DNA of 64,000 nt from Leidyana gryllorum EB-2025a (GCA_048772705.1 JBLWGC010000201.1:1-64000); one strand, 5' to 3'; positions 8,322 to 17,074 are shown, counted from the first letter of the stretch. Program-made: numbers and translations. The notes: generated by a model not told the origin, from the sequence alone.

Positions 8322-8387
8322 TTCCACTGTCGGGACTTGAAGCCGGATCGTGCGGGTGAGAGCCGCATATCCTAACCACTTAGTGGA
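8322..8387 (-). pseudogene. tRNA-Glu(CTC) with 7-base 5' deletion
   Basis: Loop CTCTCAC intact; seven bases lost where acceptor meets the D arm (66 nt). Confidence 0.65.
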
Positions 8388-8525
8388 CAAGTGCCCGTTG
8401 AGGCTTTGGACGAGAGCCGTACCGAATTGAGATCAGGTGGAGCGTCGGGTCAAGCGACGACGAACGGGCTCATCGGATACGTGTGTCCAAAGACACACGC
8501 CCCTTTCACAGCCCGGAAGGTCCGT

Positions 8526-8598
8526 GCAGCCATGGTCTAGTGGTTACGACTTCTGCTTAACACGCCGAAGGTCCCGAGTTCGATCCTCGGTGGCTGTA
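8526..8598 (+). tRNA. tRNA-Val(AAC)
   Basis: Acceptor GCAGCCA/TGGCTGT, loop TTAACAC gives AAC. One mispair in the anticodon stem. Confidence 0.78.
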
Positions 8599-8649
8599 GC
8601 TCGAACATGTGAAGTGAGCTCCACCCAAAGCGAGGAAACGTGCTGTCTT

Positions 8650-8682
8650 CGAGACAGGGCATCGAACCCGCGTCTTCCGCGT
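8650..8682 (-). pseudogene. tRNA-Asp 3' remnant
   Basis: T arm and variable region of the Asp family only, in the usual position between Val and Leu. Confidence 0.5.
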
Positions 8683-8758
8683 CTTCAACCCTAGAAGTCT
8701 TCCTTCTCGAGAACTTCACGGACAGAAAACGTGTAAAGTGGCGAGCCAAGAACGCTCC

Positions 8759-8838
8759 GGCAAGATGGCCGAGTGGTCTAAGGCGCTGTGTTCGAGCCGG
8801 CATCCGAAAGGGCGTGGGTTCGAATCCCACTCTTGTCA
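8759..8838 (+). pseudogene. tRNA-Leu body with scrambled anticodon arm (CGA)
   Basis: Acceptor GGCAAGA/TCTTGTC and T arm perfect. Loop TTCGAGC and a non-pairing stem replace TTCAGGC. Confidence 0.6.
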
Positions 8839-8908
8839 GCCGTTGTATTGTTTTGGTAGGTAGTCCCCTCTCTTCACTGATAGACAGGTGGTTCGAGCTA
8901 CATACGGC

Positions 8909-8979
8909 TGCACCTGCCGGGACTCGAACCCGGGTTACGACCTTGGAAGGGTCGCATCTTACCCTTAGACCACAAGTGC
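8909..8979 (-). tRNA. tRNA-Gly(TCC)
   Basis: 71 nt. Acceptor GCACTTG/CAGGTGC; loop CTTCCAA in a CGACC/GGTCG stem; perfect T arm. 70 bases from Leu, as in the sister module at 19349. Confidence 0.9.
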
Positions 8980-9130
8980 AATTCCGAAAGAGTTGCAGCA
9001 CCCCGAGACACTCGGGCGATTTCTGCACCCCACCGTCCGCCACACACCCAAAATTGTCCACCGACTTCAGACTCATTGGCATGTGGTCAGGGATGTATTT
9101 CCAACATCTTACAACCTTCAGGTCATCTTT

Positions 9131-9200
9131 AGGGCACGCGCGGAGTTGAACCACGGACTTGCTGATCTGCAGTCAGCTGCTCTTACTGAGCTACGTACCC
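9131..9200 (-). tRNA. tRNA-Cys(GCA)
   Basis: Acceptor GGGTACG/CGTGCCC and U discriminator. Loop CTGCAGA. D arm two bases short. Confidence 0.75.
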
Positions 9201-9296
9201 ACAAAACACCCGTCATACTCGCTCAGCTAGATTCTGTCTTCTCGTTTGAAGCAAAACGGCCGTTATTGTGCACGAGCTTGAACAACAACGAGTCAT

Positions 9297-9367
9297 GCAT
9301 CTGTGGTCTAGTGGTTAAATGTGTACCGTTAATAGAGACGAGACCCAGTTAAATTACGGCAGATGCA
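9297..9367 (+). pseudogene. tRNA-Gly family pseudogene
   Basis: Acceptor GCATCTG/CAGATGC kept; loop TTAATAG and T arm changed beyond function. Confidence 0.6.
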
Positions 9368-9431
9368 GAGGAGATAGCACATGGTTGAGTTTTATGCGTG
9401 AGTTGGTGTTTGACCCTCCGATCACATCGCA

Positions 9432-9513
9432 CGACAACTGCTGGATTCGAACCAGCGCGGGTCAGGCCCAGTAGATTTCGAGTCTACCCCCTTAACCACT
9501 CGGGCAAGTTGCC
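9432..9513 (-). tRNA. tRNA-Ser(CGA)
   Basis: 82 nt. Same body as Ser(AGA) but loop CTCGAAA gives CGA; acceptor GGCAACT/AGTTGTC. Confidence 0.85.
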
Positions 9514-9579
9514 AACGGTCGAACTCGGCATGCCGCAGACAGTGGCTTCACATACGGTTCAGCAAGCTTGACTCGGACC

Positions 9580-9636
9580 GCTCGCCCCGAACCCTCCATT
9601 GCAACTCTTGCGCTCTGCCGACGGAGCTGGCGCGGC
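9580..9636 (-). pseudogene. tRNA-Lys-like pseudogene
   Basis: Degenerate Lys body beside tRNA-Ser, as in the other Ser/Lys modules; loop GTTGCAA. Confidence 0.45.
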
Positions 9637-9736
9637 AGGGAAGCTCGGACCTGGTAACAAATCCCTTCCGTATTGGTCGCAGAATATTGGGGCTTCCTCG
9701 AGTCCAGGGCGAATCTTTATCAGATATCCACTCACT

Positions 9737-9812
9737 TGGTCACGCCCGGGCTCGAACCTGGGGCCTTCAGCTTGCTGAGGGCTCACGCTCTAACCAACTG
9801 AGCTACGCGACC
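9737..9812 (-). pseudogene. tRNA-Ile family with rearranged anticodon arm
   Basis: Acceptor GGTCGCG/CGTGACC, D arm and T arm match Ile. Anticodon arm carries an insertion around CTCAGCAA and has no AAT. Confidence 0.6.
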
Positions 9813-9984
9813 CCTCCTGCGACGACAGGTGGCATCGACGCGGAATTGCTGGATCCCCCAGAGCTGGAATAAAAAATCAGAGCCATTTAGACACTGGCGG
9901 ACAGCTGTAGACGGCGCAGCGCTGGAAGGGCGTCGACCCGACTTCCACTCTTGTCAAATTGCGCCGCATACGGGAAGAACATGA

Positions 9985-10057
9985 GGTCTGATAGAGGGAT
10001 TCGAAGACCCAATTTGCTAAGCTGGAGTCAGGCGCGTACGTTTTCCGCCATAGGCTC
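9985..10057 (-). pseudogene. tRNA-Trp(CCA), degenerate
   Basis: CTGACTCCAG retained, giving CCA. Acceptor strands no longer pair. Confidence 0.6.
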
Positions 10058-10191
10058 AAAATTATGCCGCGCTCCACACTCATGCATTGTGCTCAGGACG
10101 GAGAACAACATCTTCGAGCGTTTTAGGTCATCTTCAGAGCAGGCGCGGAGTTCCCAGTACCGCAGTCTATGTCTAGGGTACCTCTGAAGCC

Positions 10192-10264
10192 GGTCCTGGC
10201 AGGTTTTGAACCTGCGACTTCGTGGTTAACAGCCACACGCTCTGGCGACTAAGCTACAAGACTC
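10192..10264 (-). tRNA. tRNA-Asn(GTT)
   Basis: Loop CTGTTAA, stem TGTGG/CCACG, T arm paired; acceptor partly mispaired. Confidence 0.75.
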
Positions 10265-10408
10265 GCTCACAATGTTTCAGAGGTCAGTAGAGAGACCCTC
10301 CACTTTCTACTGCAGGATTCTGCAATCCCTTTGTTGTAGGTTGACCCGACAGACCAGGTCTTGTTAAGAGGGTACGGCTCTCGGCTCAAGCTGCAGCTGA
10401 GTGAGTCG

Positions 10409-10482
10409 TCCACTGTAGTCTAAGTAGCTAGGATATCCCGGCTCTCACCCGCACGCTCCGGGTTCAAGTCCCGACAGTGGAA
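10409..10482 (+). tRNA. tRNA-Glu(CTC)
   Basis: Acceptor TCCACTG/CAGTGGA; loop CTCTCAC gives CTC; anticodon stem has one mismatch. Confidence 0.82.
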
Positions 10483-10558
10483 GTCATTTAACTACTCGAA
10501 CGGAAGCGCTTCACTGATCTCCGTCGATAGCGATTTTTCGTTATACCCGGCTTACATC

Positions 10559-10630
10559 GCCTTCTTAGCTTAGGGGCAGAGCGTTCGCTTCGTAAGCGAG
10601 AATTCGCCGGTTCGATTCCGGCAGAAGGCT
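10559..10630 (+). tRNA. tRNA-Thr(CGT)
   Basis: 72 nt. Same body as Thr(AGT) but loop TTCGTAA gives CGT. 76 bases from tRNA-Glu. Confidence 0.88.
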
Positions 10631-10638
10631 TTGATGCA

Positions 10639-10842
10639 TCGATAGGCTTATAAGAAATGGCTGTCATCACGTACAAGATTGAACAGGATGGTGTTCGGCA
10701 TCTGTGGTCCAATGGAAAACTCTCTCGCTGGCATGATGAATCGATAGGCTTATAAGAAATGGCTGTCATCACGTACAAGATTGAACAGGATGGTGTTCGG
10801 CATCTGTGGTCCAATGGAAAACTCTCTCGCTGGCACCGAGAT
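10639..10842. repeat. 102-bp tandem duplication
   Basis: Two nearly identical head-to-tail units, 10639-10740 and 10741-10842, each carrying the 5' half of a Gly-like tRNA sequence. Confidence 0.85.
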
Positions 10843-10863
10843 AACCCGATTCCCGACAGATGC
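10800..10863 (+). pseudogene. tRNA-Gly family pseudogene
   Basis: Acceptor and D arm Gly-like; loop CTGGCAC. Element X inserted just downstream. Confidence 0.5.
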
Positions 10864-10866
10864 AAA

Positions 10867-10871
10867 ATGAT
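10867..10871. repeat. Target-site duplication of element X (left)
   Basis: ATGAT, repeated at 15903-15907 directly outside the other LTR. Confidence 0.9.
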
Positions 10872-11177
10872 TGGTTTGATAGGCGGAACCTCCGCCGAAT
10901 CGCTGGTTCCGTCCCTAGTTGGATGCATTGGGTCCATGATCTATACTGACGGCTAATCTGGGTATCCTGAAATTGGGTTTTGGTCTGGTAAGTGCTCGTA
11001 ATTGAATTGGTTGTATTGGAACGTAATGAAAAATAAACAATAAAAACGTGTGTGTTGTGTTCGCGTCTCCCTTCACCAGGCCGGTATGTAGATCTAGCTT
11101 AGCTTAAAGGCCATAGGCCGTTATTGACTCTGGGGCTTAACTGAAAGAACGCAGATCAGGTTCAAAATGACGCATCA
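10872..11177 (-). repeat. 3' LTR of element X
   Basis: 306 bp, TG...CA ends, near-identical to 15597-15902. The polypurine tract (GGAGGGGGTGGC on the minus strand) abuts it at 11178-11189. Confidence 0.92.
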
Positions 11178-11331
11178 GCCACCCCCTCCAGCCACAGAGT
11201 CTTGCTTCCTCCTCTTCACGGGTATTGGTCCCATGGCATTCACCGCCTCCGTGTCGCCTAGAATGGCCTTCCAACTTAACATCAGCAGCAGTTCATATCC
11301 CTTTCCCTAGGGTAATGAGGTAACTCCCTCT

Positions 11332-12339
11332 CTAACATTCGAATAGTCTCTTCAGACAGACTAGCTGGCACTTCCTTCCCAGTTTTCTGCACAGCCGCAC
11401 CGGCACCAGGGCCACATCCTTGGTTCCATAATAATAGACTTCTAACTGGCCTTGTTTCACTTTCTGGACTCTAGCTGGCAAGCTCCAATTGCTAGTATAT
11501 GCCCTTCCTATTCCTGTCCGATCATAACCAGCCCCACGTTTCACCTCCGGTAGCTGCGTAATCACTAGGTCTCCCACCTTGAACTCATGTTCTCCCAACT
11601 CCCTCCTATCTGCATCTCGAATTCCCGCTTCCACCATCCTAAGCGTCGCACCTGCTAACTTCGCTGCTCGGCTAGATTCAGCAGTGTCTAATCTCCACAT
11701 CTGCAAGCCTGGCAAAACCATGCTGAATCCCATTAAAGCATAGAATCGGCTTTCTCCAACTCCGAAGTGTGGTGTAGCGTTATGTACCTGAGTCGCTGCA
11801 GCTAACGCTTCCTCGAAGGTGAAGGCGGCATCGCCTTCTGTGCACTCTAAATAGGCCTCGATTCCCTTGTGACTAGCTTCGTTCAGGCCGTTCCCCTGCG
11901 GGTAGTAAGGGCTAGAACGTGCGTGGTAAGATGTGAGAGTCCTAAGGACATATTCCTTGAATTCTGCCTGAAAATGGCTCCCATTGTCAGTCAACACCAC
12001 GGTAGGAGCACCGAATACTCCCACCCATCTCTGCAGCCCCATCGCAGCGGTCTTCGCATCCGGGTTCTTCCTTGTGGGGAGGGTCATCATGAACCTAGTG
12101 TGGTGGTCAATCACGACTAAGTAGTGCACTATCTGTCCACCCCATTTCCGTGGCCCCACGAAGTCTACGCTGACTAACTCCATCGGTCGGGGGCGCTGTA
12201 AGGTACCCCTCCATGAGCGGTTTGATGCTAAGGGGGCCTTCCTCACGCATATGAGGCACTGTCCCACATACCTCGCTACATCCTGGGCCATTCCTTTCCA
12301 ATAAACCCACTTTCTCATTCTGCGCAGTGTGCGTGTCAC
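11332..12339 (-). CDS. Element X integrase
   Basis: 335-residue open stretch in the same frame as the upstream RT region, separated from it by one TAA. It has a zinc-finger CxxC (CLICVRK), the core with first Asp in SVDFVGP, second Asp in VLTDNGSHF and Glu in GNGLNEASH, and a basic C-terminal region (FKVGDLVITQLPEVKRG). Integrase inserts the cDNA into the chromosome. The His part of the zinc finger lies upstream of the stop, so the true product would be a fusion with RT. The ATG used as start is probably internal. Confidence 0.85.
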   Translation of the reverse strand: MTRTLRRMRKWVYWKGMAQDVARYVGQCLICVRKAPLASNRSWRGTLQRPRPMELVSVDFVGPRKWGGQIVHYLVVIDHHTRFMMTLPTRKNPDAKTAAMGLQRWVGVFGAPTVVLTDNGSHFQAEFKEYVLRTLTSYHARSSPYYPQGNGLNEASHKGIEAYLECTEGDAAFTFEEALAAATQVHNATPHFGVGESRFYALMGFSMVLPGLQMWRLDTAESSRAAKLAGATLRMVEAGIRDADRRELGEHEFKVGDLVITQLPEVKRGAGYDRTGIGRAYTSNWSLPARVQKVKQGQLEVYYYGTKDVALVPVRLCRKLGRKCQLVCLKRLFEC

Positions 12340-12342
12340 ACC

Positions 12343-13932
12343 TTAATGGCCTCCAAATTTTGATGAGTGAAACCAAAACATCACTCCCTCTCTCAAAACT
12401 GCTGGAATGTAGAGAGTGTTGGTTCGTTTGGCTATGTAGTAATCCTCTTTAGTTTTGTAACACTCTGCTCTCTCTTCATCCGTCATGGTAGTGTAAGACT
12501 TCGTCAGTTCTGCAATGGTAGGGATGCGTGGGGGATAGATACCCGCCTGAGCCATCAACACCGGGATTGCAATAGTCTCAATCTCTTCGTCTACGGTCTC
12601 CACATCGGCTGTCCGGGACAGCCAGTCTGCAATGGAATTGGACTCCCCTGACACATGCCTAATCTCTAAATCGAATTGCTGCAGAAACATAGACCACCGT
12701 TGAACTTTCCCTGACTGTGCGTTCGCCATCCACCGCAAACTCTCACGGTCTGTCTCTACCACTGTCCTCCCACACCTGATATAGTCGCGGAAATGGTCCA
12801 CAGCCCATTTAATCGCGAACGCCTCTCTCTCTCTCGTGTCCCATCTTCTCTCCCTCTCGCTCAAGGTTCGGCTCGCGAACTCCAAGGGCACCCACTCGCC
12901 TGACTGTTCCTGAAATAGCACTGCCCCAATGCCCTTGTCCGATGCATCTGTCATCATTCTAAAACTTCCCTTGCCCTTTGGTGCCTGTAATATCACTGTT
13001 TCTGCTAGCTCCTGTTGTAGCATCCTGAACGCTAACTCCTGCTCCTGTTCCCATGCCCACGCCGCATTCTTCTTCATCAACCTAGTTAGCGGTTCCACAA
13101 TTGACGCCAAATTTGGGATGAACCGTCGCAAATAACTCACCGCCCCTAGGAATGACCTGAGCACTGCCTTATCCCGAGGGGGGCCTGCCTGCATGATCCC
13201 TTGAACTTTGTCAGGGGAGGGCGCTATCCCTTCGCGACCCACACTATGCCCTAGTACAAATATCCTCTCCTTGTCTAACTCGGTCTTTTCTAATCTGAAC
13301 GAGATCCCTGCTCTCACAGCTCTGCGTAGTACCTCTTCCAGCAATTCGTCATGTTCCTGCAGTTCATTAGCGCTTATGACAATATCGTCAACATAACATA
13401 CGACTCCCTTCAGGTATAGATCCCCAAAGGTCTGATCCATGACTCTCTGATATTCCGATGCACTATTCCTCATTCCAAATGGCAATACGTTGAATTCAAA
13501 GGTTCCCATGTGAGTCACAAACGCAGTGAATTCCTTGCTGGCCTCGTCTAGCGGGAGCTGCCAAAATCCTGAGTGACAATCCATACTGGTGGAGTGATTC
13601 TTTCCGGCGACAGACTGCAGCTGTTCCCATATTAGAGGCAACGGATAGGCGTCCGCCTTCGTAACTTTATTCAACGGGCGGTAGTCGATGCACATTCGCC
13701 ACTTCCCATCTTTCTTCTTGACAAACACAGGAGCGCTGCCCCACGGGGACTTGCTCGGCCGTATTGCTCCTTCCTTCAGTAGCCTCGTCACCTCCTGTTC
13801 CAATATTTCCTTCAGCTCCGGTGCCAGTCGGCGAATGGGGACCTTCACCGGCCTGCCACTAACTTCCAACGTAGCGGCCTGTCCCTTAATGCCTCCTAAG
13901 CGAGGAGTTGCCCAACAATCCATGAACTTCAA
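12343..13932 (-). CDS. Element X reverse transcriptase and RNase H
   Basis: 529 residues. RT motifs: GSAPVFVKKKDGKWRMCIDYR near residue 65, SMDCHSGFWQ, FGMRNSASEYQRVMD and the catalytic CYVDDIVIS near residue 180. RNase H follows with TDASDKGIGAVL near 330 and ETDRESLRW. It copies the element RNA into DNA. The frame is continuous with the protease region upstream except for one TAG at 13963-13965. The end GGH-TAA interrupts the integrase zinc finger. TAG readthrough cannot be excluded, but a nonsense mutation is simpler. Confidence 0.9.
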   Translation of the reverse strand: MKFMDCWATPRLGGIKGQAATLEVSGRPVKVPIRRLAPELKEILEQEVTRLLKEGAIRPSKSPWGSAPVFVKKKDGKWRMCIDYRPLNKVTKADAYPLPLIWEQLQSVAGKNHSTSMDCHSGFWQLPLDEASKEFTAFVTHMGTFEFNVLPFGMRNSASEYQRVMDQTFGDLYLKGVVCYVDDIVISANELQEHDELLEEVLRRAVRAGISFRLEKTELDKERIFVLGHSVGREGIAPSPDKVQGIMQAGPPRDKAVLRSFLGAVSYLRRFIPNLASIVEPLTRLMKKNAAWAWEQEQELAFRMLQQELAETVILQAPKGKGSFRMMTDASDKGIGAVLFQEQSGEWVPLEFASRTLSERERRWDTREREAFAIKWAVDHFRDYIRCGRTVVETDRESLRWMANAQSGKVQRWSMFLQQFDLEIRHVSGESNSIADWLSRTADVETVDEEIETIAIPVLMAQAGIYPPRIPTIAELTKSYTTMTDEERAECYKTKEDYYIAKRTNTLYIPAVLREGVMFWFHSSKFGGH

Positions 13933-13962
13933 CAGTAGGTTCTCTAGCTGCTCCCTTCTCGG

Positions 13963-15219
13963 CTATTCTAGGTGCCCACTGAGCTGTGCTAATCTCATCT
14001 TCAACTCTTCTTCATTCACCAGTTCAGGAATCTCCCGGGCGGCTAGCACCCCTTCGCACTCCTTGTCCTCCTCGACAATCACCTCCATCGTCTCCGCATC
14101 TCGCACCTGAAAATTGACGGTGTCAATCATCGCCTTCAGCTTCTTTAACTCCACATATCCCAACAGAGCCGGGAATACCTCCTCTTGTACTACGTAGAAT
14201 TCCACTTCAATGTCCTTCGTTCCAATCTGCACTCTAACCGGCTCTTGCTGCCTAGCTACTCGCTTTCCCAGTCCTACAAAGCTCCACTGCCTTCCGGTGT
14301 CTTTCAGGTCCAACATCCTAGCCACTTGCAAACCACACATGGATCTAACTGCTCCTGTATCCATGAGCAGACGGATCGTTCCTCTCTCCGTAACCCCTTT
14401 GACATAGAATGTCGAGCGACTCTGTAGCGCCGTACTATAATAGGTCCTGCGAGCTTCGCACCTACCCAGATAGTCCTCATCTGACTCTATCTCCTCTGCT
14501 AGCTGGGGACAATGCACCTCGGCCACGTCGTCGCTACCACCTGGGACTTCGGCGCCCACGACCTCTGGCACTGACCTCTTGCCGGGTGGGAGGTTCCGGG
14601 CTATCAGTCGCTGGGCTTTCTCTAAACTTTGGACTTTTGTTCCATCTCCTTCGACATTTATTTTAGCGCCGCCACGCCACTTCTCTTGAATTTCAATCTG
14701 CTTTCCACCTAAGCAATCAGTAGTAAATCGGCTTCGACAAGCCTCTCCCGCATGACCCTTCCGTCCACACCTCGTACAGGTCGCCGTTAAATAAGGGCAG
14801 TCCTTCCGGAAGTGGATTCCAAGGCACCCATGACACTGACCCGGCTTCCTCGCAGGGGGAATGTTCTCCGCTGCCTTCCTGCCGCTTGCAGGGTCTCGAT
14901 TGTTCACGTCAGCCATATAGGCGTGCACTGGGTATGGCAGCATTTCCTCGCTAAGACTCTCCGCCATCAAGGCAGTCTGCACTAAGTGGTTCGCTAGTTT
15001 CAGTTCCGTACTACTCATCAGCTTGACAGCAATTGGCCGGGGTAGAGCACACCGGAAGGCATCGACTATCCTTCGTTCTCCTAGACACAGATCCACTCCT
15101 TCATAACCCCTGCGTTTAGCTGCTCTCACCGCCCGTGTTGCATGAACGAGCACGTGCTGGAAGGCGCTTCCCACAGTGGGCTTCTCGCTACTCTGATATA
15201 GCTCTTTCTCTAACTGCAT
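13963..15219 (-). CDS. Element X gag C-terminal part and aspartic protease
   Basis: 418 residues. Two zinc knuckles: a non-standard CHGCLGIHFRKDC (three residues before His) and a canonical CTRCGRKGHAGEAC near residues 128-160. The retropepsin active site LLMDTGAVRS lies near residue 282. Nucleic-acid binding and polyprotein cleavage are the expected roles. Its ATG overlaps the stop of the upstream frame in a TGATG (15217-15221), which could allow reinitiation; a -1 shift is the alternative. It ends in TAG in frame with RT. Confidence 0.85.
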   Translation of the reverse strand: MQLEKELYQSSEKPTVGSAFQHVLVHATRAVRAAKRRGYEGVDLCLGERRIVDAFRCALPRPIAVKLMSSTELKLANHLVQTALMAESLSEEMLPYPVHAYMADVNNRDPASGRKAAENIPPARKPGQCHGCLGIHFRKDCPYLTATCTRCGRKGHAGEACRSRFTTDCLGGKQIEIQEKWRGGAKINVEGDGTKVQSLEKAQRLIARNLPPGKRSVPEVVGAEVPGGSDDVAEVHCPQLAEEIESDEDYLGRCEARRTYYSTALQSRSTFYVKGVTERGTIRLLMDTGAVRSMCGLQVARMLDLKDTGRQWSFVGLGKRVARQQEPVRVQIGTKDIEVEFYVVQEEVFPALLGYVELKKLKAMIDTVNFQVRDAETMEVIVEEDKECEGVLAAREIPELVNEEELKMRLAQLSGHLE

Positions 15220-15662
15220 CAGGTAGTTGCGTCCATTGTATCTAGGAACGCTTTCGCCACCTGCGTGACCAGGTCTTCATAGTCACTAGCTGTCATGGTG
15301 TCTAAAATACTCGATTGCCACATGCTCTCTTCCGTTACTGTCAGCCATTTTTCGCGAAATAAATTCAGTGAAATGGGGGCCGCCATGATCACCCTGGCCA
15401 CTCGGTCGACCCGGTCTTCGAATTCGCTTTCGTTCTTGGGTTGAAAGCTTGGGAAGTCCAATCGGCGCATGGCTTTGGCCCAATCTTCTTCTGCACGCAA
15501 TGTGATAGCCGTATCAGGTACAGGAGGGAACCGGCTTGGAATGGTCCCGACCGCCACTAACTGAAGCATACGGTCGTTCCCAGAACAGCCCCCAAATGGT
15601 TTGATAGGCGGAACGTCCGCCGAATCGCTGGTTCCGTCCCTAGTTGGATGCATTGGGTCCAT
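15219..15662 (-). CDS. Element X gag N-terminal frame
   Basis: 147 residues. The ATG lies within the 5' LTR, and the frame runs through the LTR end and the primer-binding site (KPFGGCSGND). The rest looks like a Gag helical region (EDRVDRVARVIMAAPISLNLFREKW) but I recognise no conserved motif. Gag would form the virus-like particle. It stops at TGA overlapping the next ATG. Confidence 0.75.
   Translation of the reverse strand: MDPMHPTRDGTSDSADVPPIKPFGGCSGNDRMLQLVAVGTIPSRFPPVPDTAITLRAEEDWAKAMRRLDFPSFQPKNESEFEDRVDRVARVIMAAPISLNLFREKWLTVTEESMWQSSILDTMTASDYEDLVTQVAKAFLDTMDATT
15577..15594 (-). other. Primer-binding site of element X (tRNA-Pro)
   Basis: On the minus strand TGGGGGCTGTTCTGGGAA, two bases after the LTR. 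It is an 18-base perfect complement of the 3' end of tRNA-Pro genes of this array once CCA is added (for example 16094-16165). Confidence 0.9.
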
Positions 15663-15902
15663 GATCTATACTGACGGCTAATCTGGGTATCCTGAAATTG
15701 GGTTTTGGTCTGGTAAGTGCTCGTAATTGAATTGGTTGTATTGGAACGTAATGAAAAATAAACAATAAAAACGTGTGTGTTGTGTTCGCGTCTCCCTTCA
15801 CCAGGCCGGTATGTAGATCTAGCTTAGCTTAAAGGCCATAGGCCGTTATTGACTCTGGGGCTTAACTGAAAGAACGCAGATCAGGTTCAAAATGACGCAT
15901 CA
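15597..15902 (-). repeat. 5' LTR of element X
   Basis: 306 bp, pair of 10872-11177. It carries the gag start codon. ATGAT duplication follows at 15903-15907. Confidence 0.92.
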
Positions 15903-15944
15903 ATGATAGCATGATGAATTTGTCGGCGGTTTCGATGCCGACCG

Positions 15945-16017
15945 TGGGAGTGGAGAGGATTGAACTCTCGACTTCAGGATTATGAGACCTACGCGCTACC
16001 GACTGCGCTACACTCCC
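15945..16017 (-). tRNA. Elongator tRNA-Met(CAT)
   Basis: 73 nt. Acceptor GGGAGTG/CACTCCC; loop CTCATAA in GTAGGT/ATCCTG context; distinct from the initiator family. T-loop TTCAATC. Sister at 23339. Confidence 0.87.
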
Positions 16018-16093
16018 CCTCCGACTTTCTCCGAGGAATCACCCGAACCCAGAACCATGCTGCCAGGCAGGCTGGGTCAAGATACAACAAAGC

Positions 16094-16165
16094 GGGCTGT
16101 TCTGGGAATCGAACCCAGGACTTCTTCCACCCGAAGGAAGAATCATACCACTAGACCAAACAGCC
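16094..16165 (-). tRNA. tRNA-Pro(CGG)
   Basis: 72 nt, acceptor GGCTGTT/AACAGCC, loop TTCGGGT, perfect T arm. Its 3' end is the exact partner of the element X primer site 500 bases away. Confidence 0.9.
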
Positions 16166-16181
16166 CCCAGTGGGTGCCTCA

Positions 16182-16252
16182 GGTACTGGCAGGTTCCAAA
16201 CCTGCGACACTGTGGCTGAGAGACTTACGCTCTGCTGGCTGAGCTACGAGGC
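16182..16252 (-). pseudogene. tRNA-Asn-family pseudogene
   Basis: Length and flanking arms fit Asn; loop CTCTCAG with a non-pairing stem. Confidence 0.45.
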
Positions 16253-16309
16253 TCAGCAACGATGATCGGAGTTTGCGATAAGCTTGCAGGTGCCTAGTCG
16301 ATGCAGTCG

Positions 16310-16381
16310 AGCCTTCTGCCGGAATCGAACCGGCGACTTCTCGCTTACGAAGCGAACGCTCTGCCCCTAAGCTAAGAAGGC
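16310..16381 (-). tRNA. tRNA-Thr(CGT)
   Basis: 72 nt, loop TTCGTAA gives CGT, acceptor fully paired. Confidence 0.9.
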
Positions 16382-16513
16382 AACTCAGCAGGAGAATCAT
16401 GTGGCAGTTGTATCGACAAAAGTTAGCCGCGTGCCACGTGCACGGCGGGCTGTTCCGCGCGCATCGTGGGGGCGTGCTGGGATGAAGTCGCAGGTTGTCC
16501 TGACTACAACGGC

Positions 16514-16593
16514 TGACAAGAGTGGGATTCGAACCCACGCCCTTTCGGACTGCGGCCTGAACACAGCGCCTTGGACCACTCGGCCATCTTGCC
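16514..16593 (-). tRNA. tRNA-Leu(CAG)
   Basis: 80 nt, loop TTCAGGC, acceptor GGCAAGA/TCTTGTC. Confidence 0.9.
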
Positions 16594-16687
16594 GAAATGT
16601 TGTTGGCTCGCCGCCCCACGCGTTTTCTATCCGTGGAATCTCAAAATGGAAGAACTTCTGGGGTTGGAGGCCGACGTATCCAGAGCG

Positions 16688-16758
16688 TCCGAGATAGTAT
16701 AGCGGTTAGGATTTCCGCCTATCACGCGGAAGACCAGGGTCGATTCCCGGTCTCGGAG
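16688..16758 (+). tRNA. tRNA-Asp-type gene with ATC anticodon
   Basis: Perfect acceptor TCCGAGA/TCTCGGA and stem TCCGC/GCGGA, but loop CTATCAC gives ATC instead of GTC, and the T-loop is one base short. A T5 run follows 10 bases downstream. Confidence 0.65.
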
Positions 16759-16811
16759 CACAGTTCGTTTTTCCGCTTCAGATTTCGTGGTGCTCAGGTA
16801 AAGTTGCGAGC

Positions 16812-16884
16812 TACAGCCACCGAGGATCGAACTCGGGACCTTCTGCGTGTGAAGCAGACGTCGTAACCACTAGACCATGGCTGT
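16812..16884 (-). tRNA. tRNA-Val(CAC)
   Basis: Loop TTCACAC gives CAC; T arm perfect; first acceptor base differs from the sister at 22583. Confidence 0.85.
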
Positions 16885-17003
16885 GCGGAGCTTTCGGACT
16901 GTGAACGGGGCGTGTGTCTCTGGAAACAGGTATCTGATGAGGGCGAAAACCACGGAATGCTATGAGGTCTGCACAGCGGGCGACTAGCTCAACAAGATAT
17001 TAT

Positions 17004-17074
17004 GCATCTGTGGTCTAGTGGTAGAATGTCTCGTTTCCATCGAGGCGACCCGGGTTCGATTCCCGGCAGATGCA
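17004..17074 (+). tRNA. tRNA-Gly(TCC), GCC-type body
   Basis: 71 nt. Acceptor GCATCTG/CAGATGC; loop TTTCCAT gives TCC, whereas the inverted sister at 22392 has GCC. A TTTT run follows. Confidence 0.82.

Larger units (their letters stand above)
10872..15902 (-). mobile_element. Element X: complete Ty3/gypsy retrotransposon
   Basis: 5031 bp, minus orientation, bounded by two 306-bp LTRs with TGAT...ACCA ends on the coding strand and flanked by a 5-bp ATGAT duplication. Internal order is gag, protease, reverse transcriptase/RNase H, integrase, which defines Ty3/gypsy. No chromodomain was recognised. The primer site is complementary to tRNA-Pro, unlike elements A, B, E, F and G. It inserted into the tRNA array beside a degenerate Gly copy. 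Two in-frame stops in pol suggest it is now defective. Confidence 0.93.
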
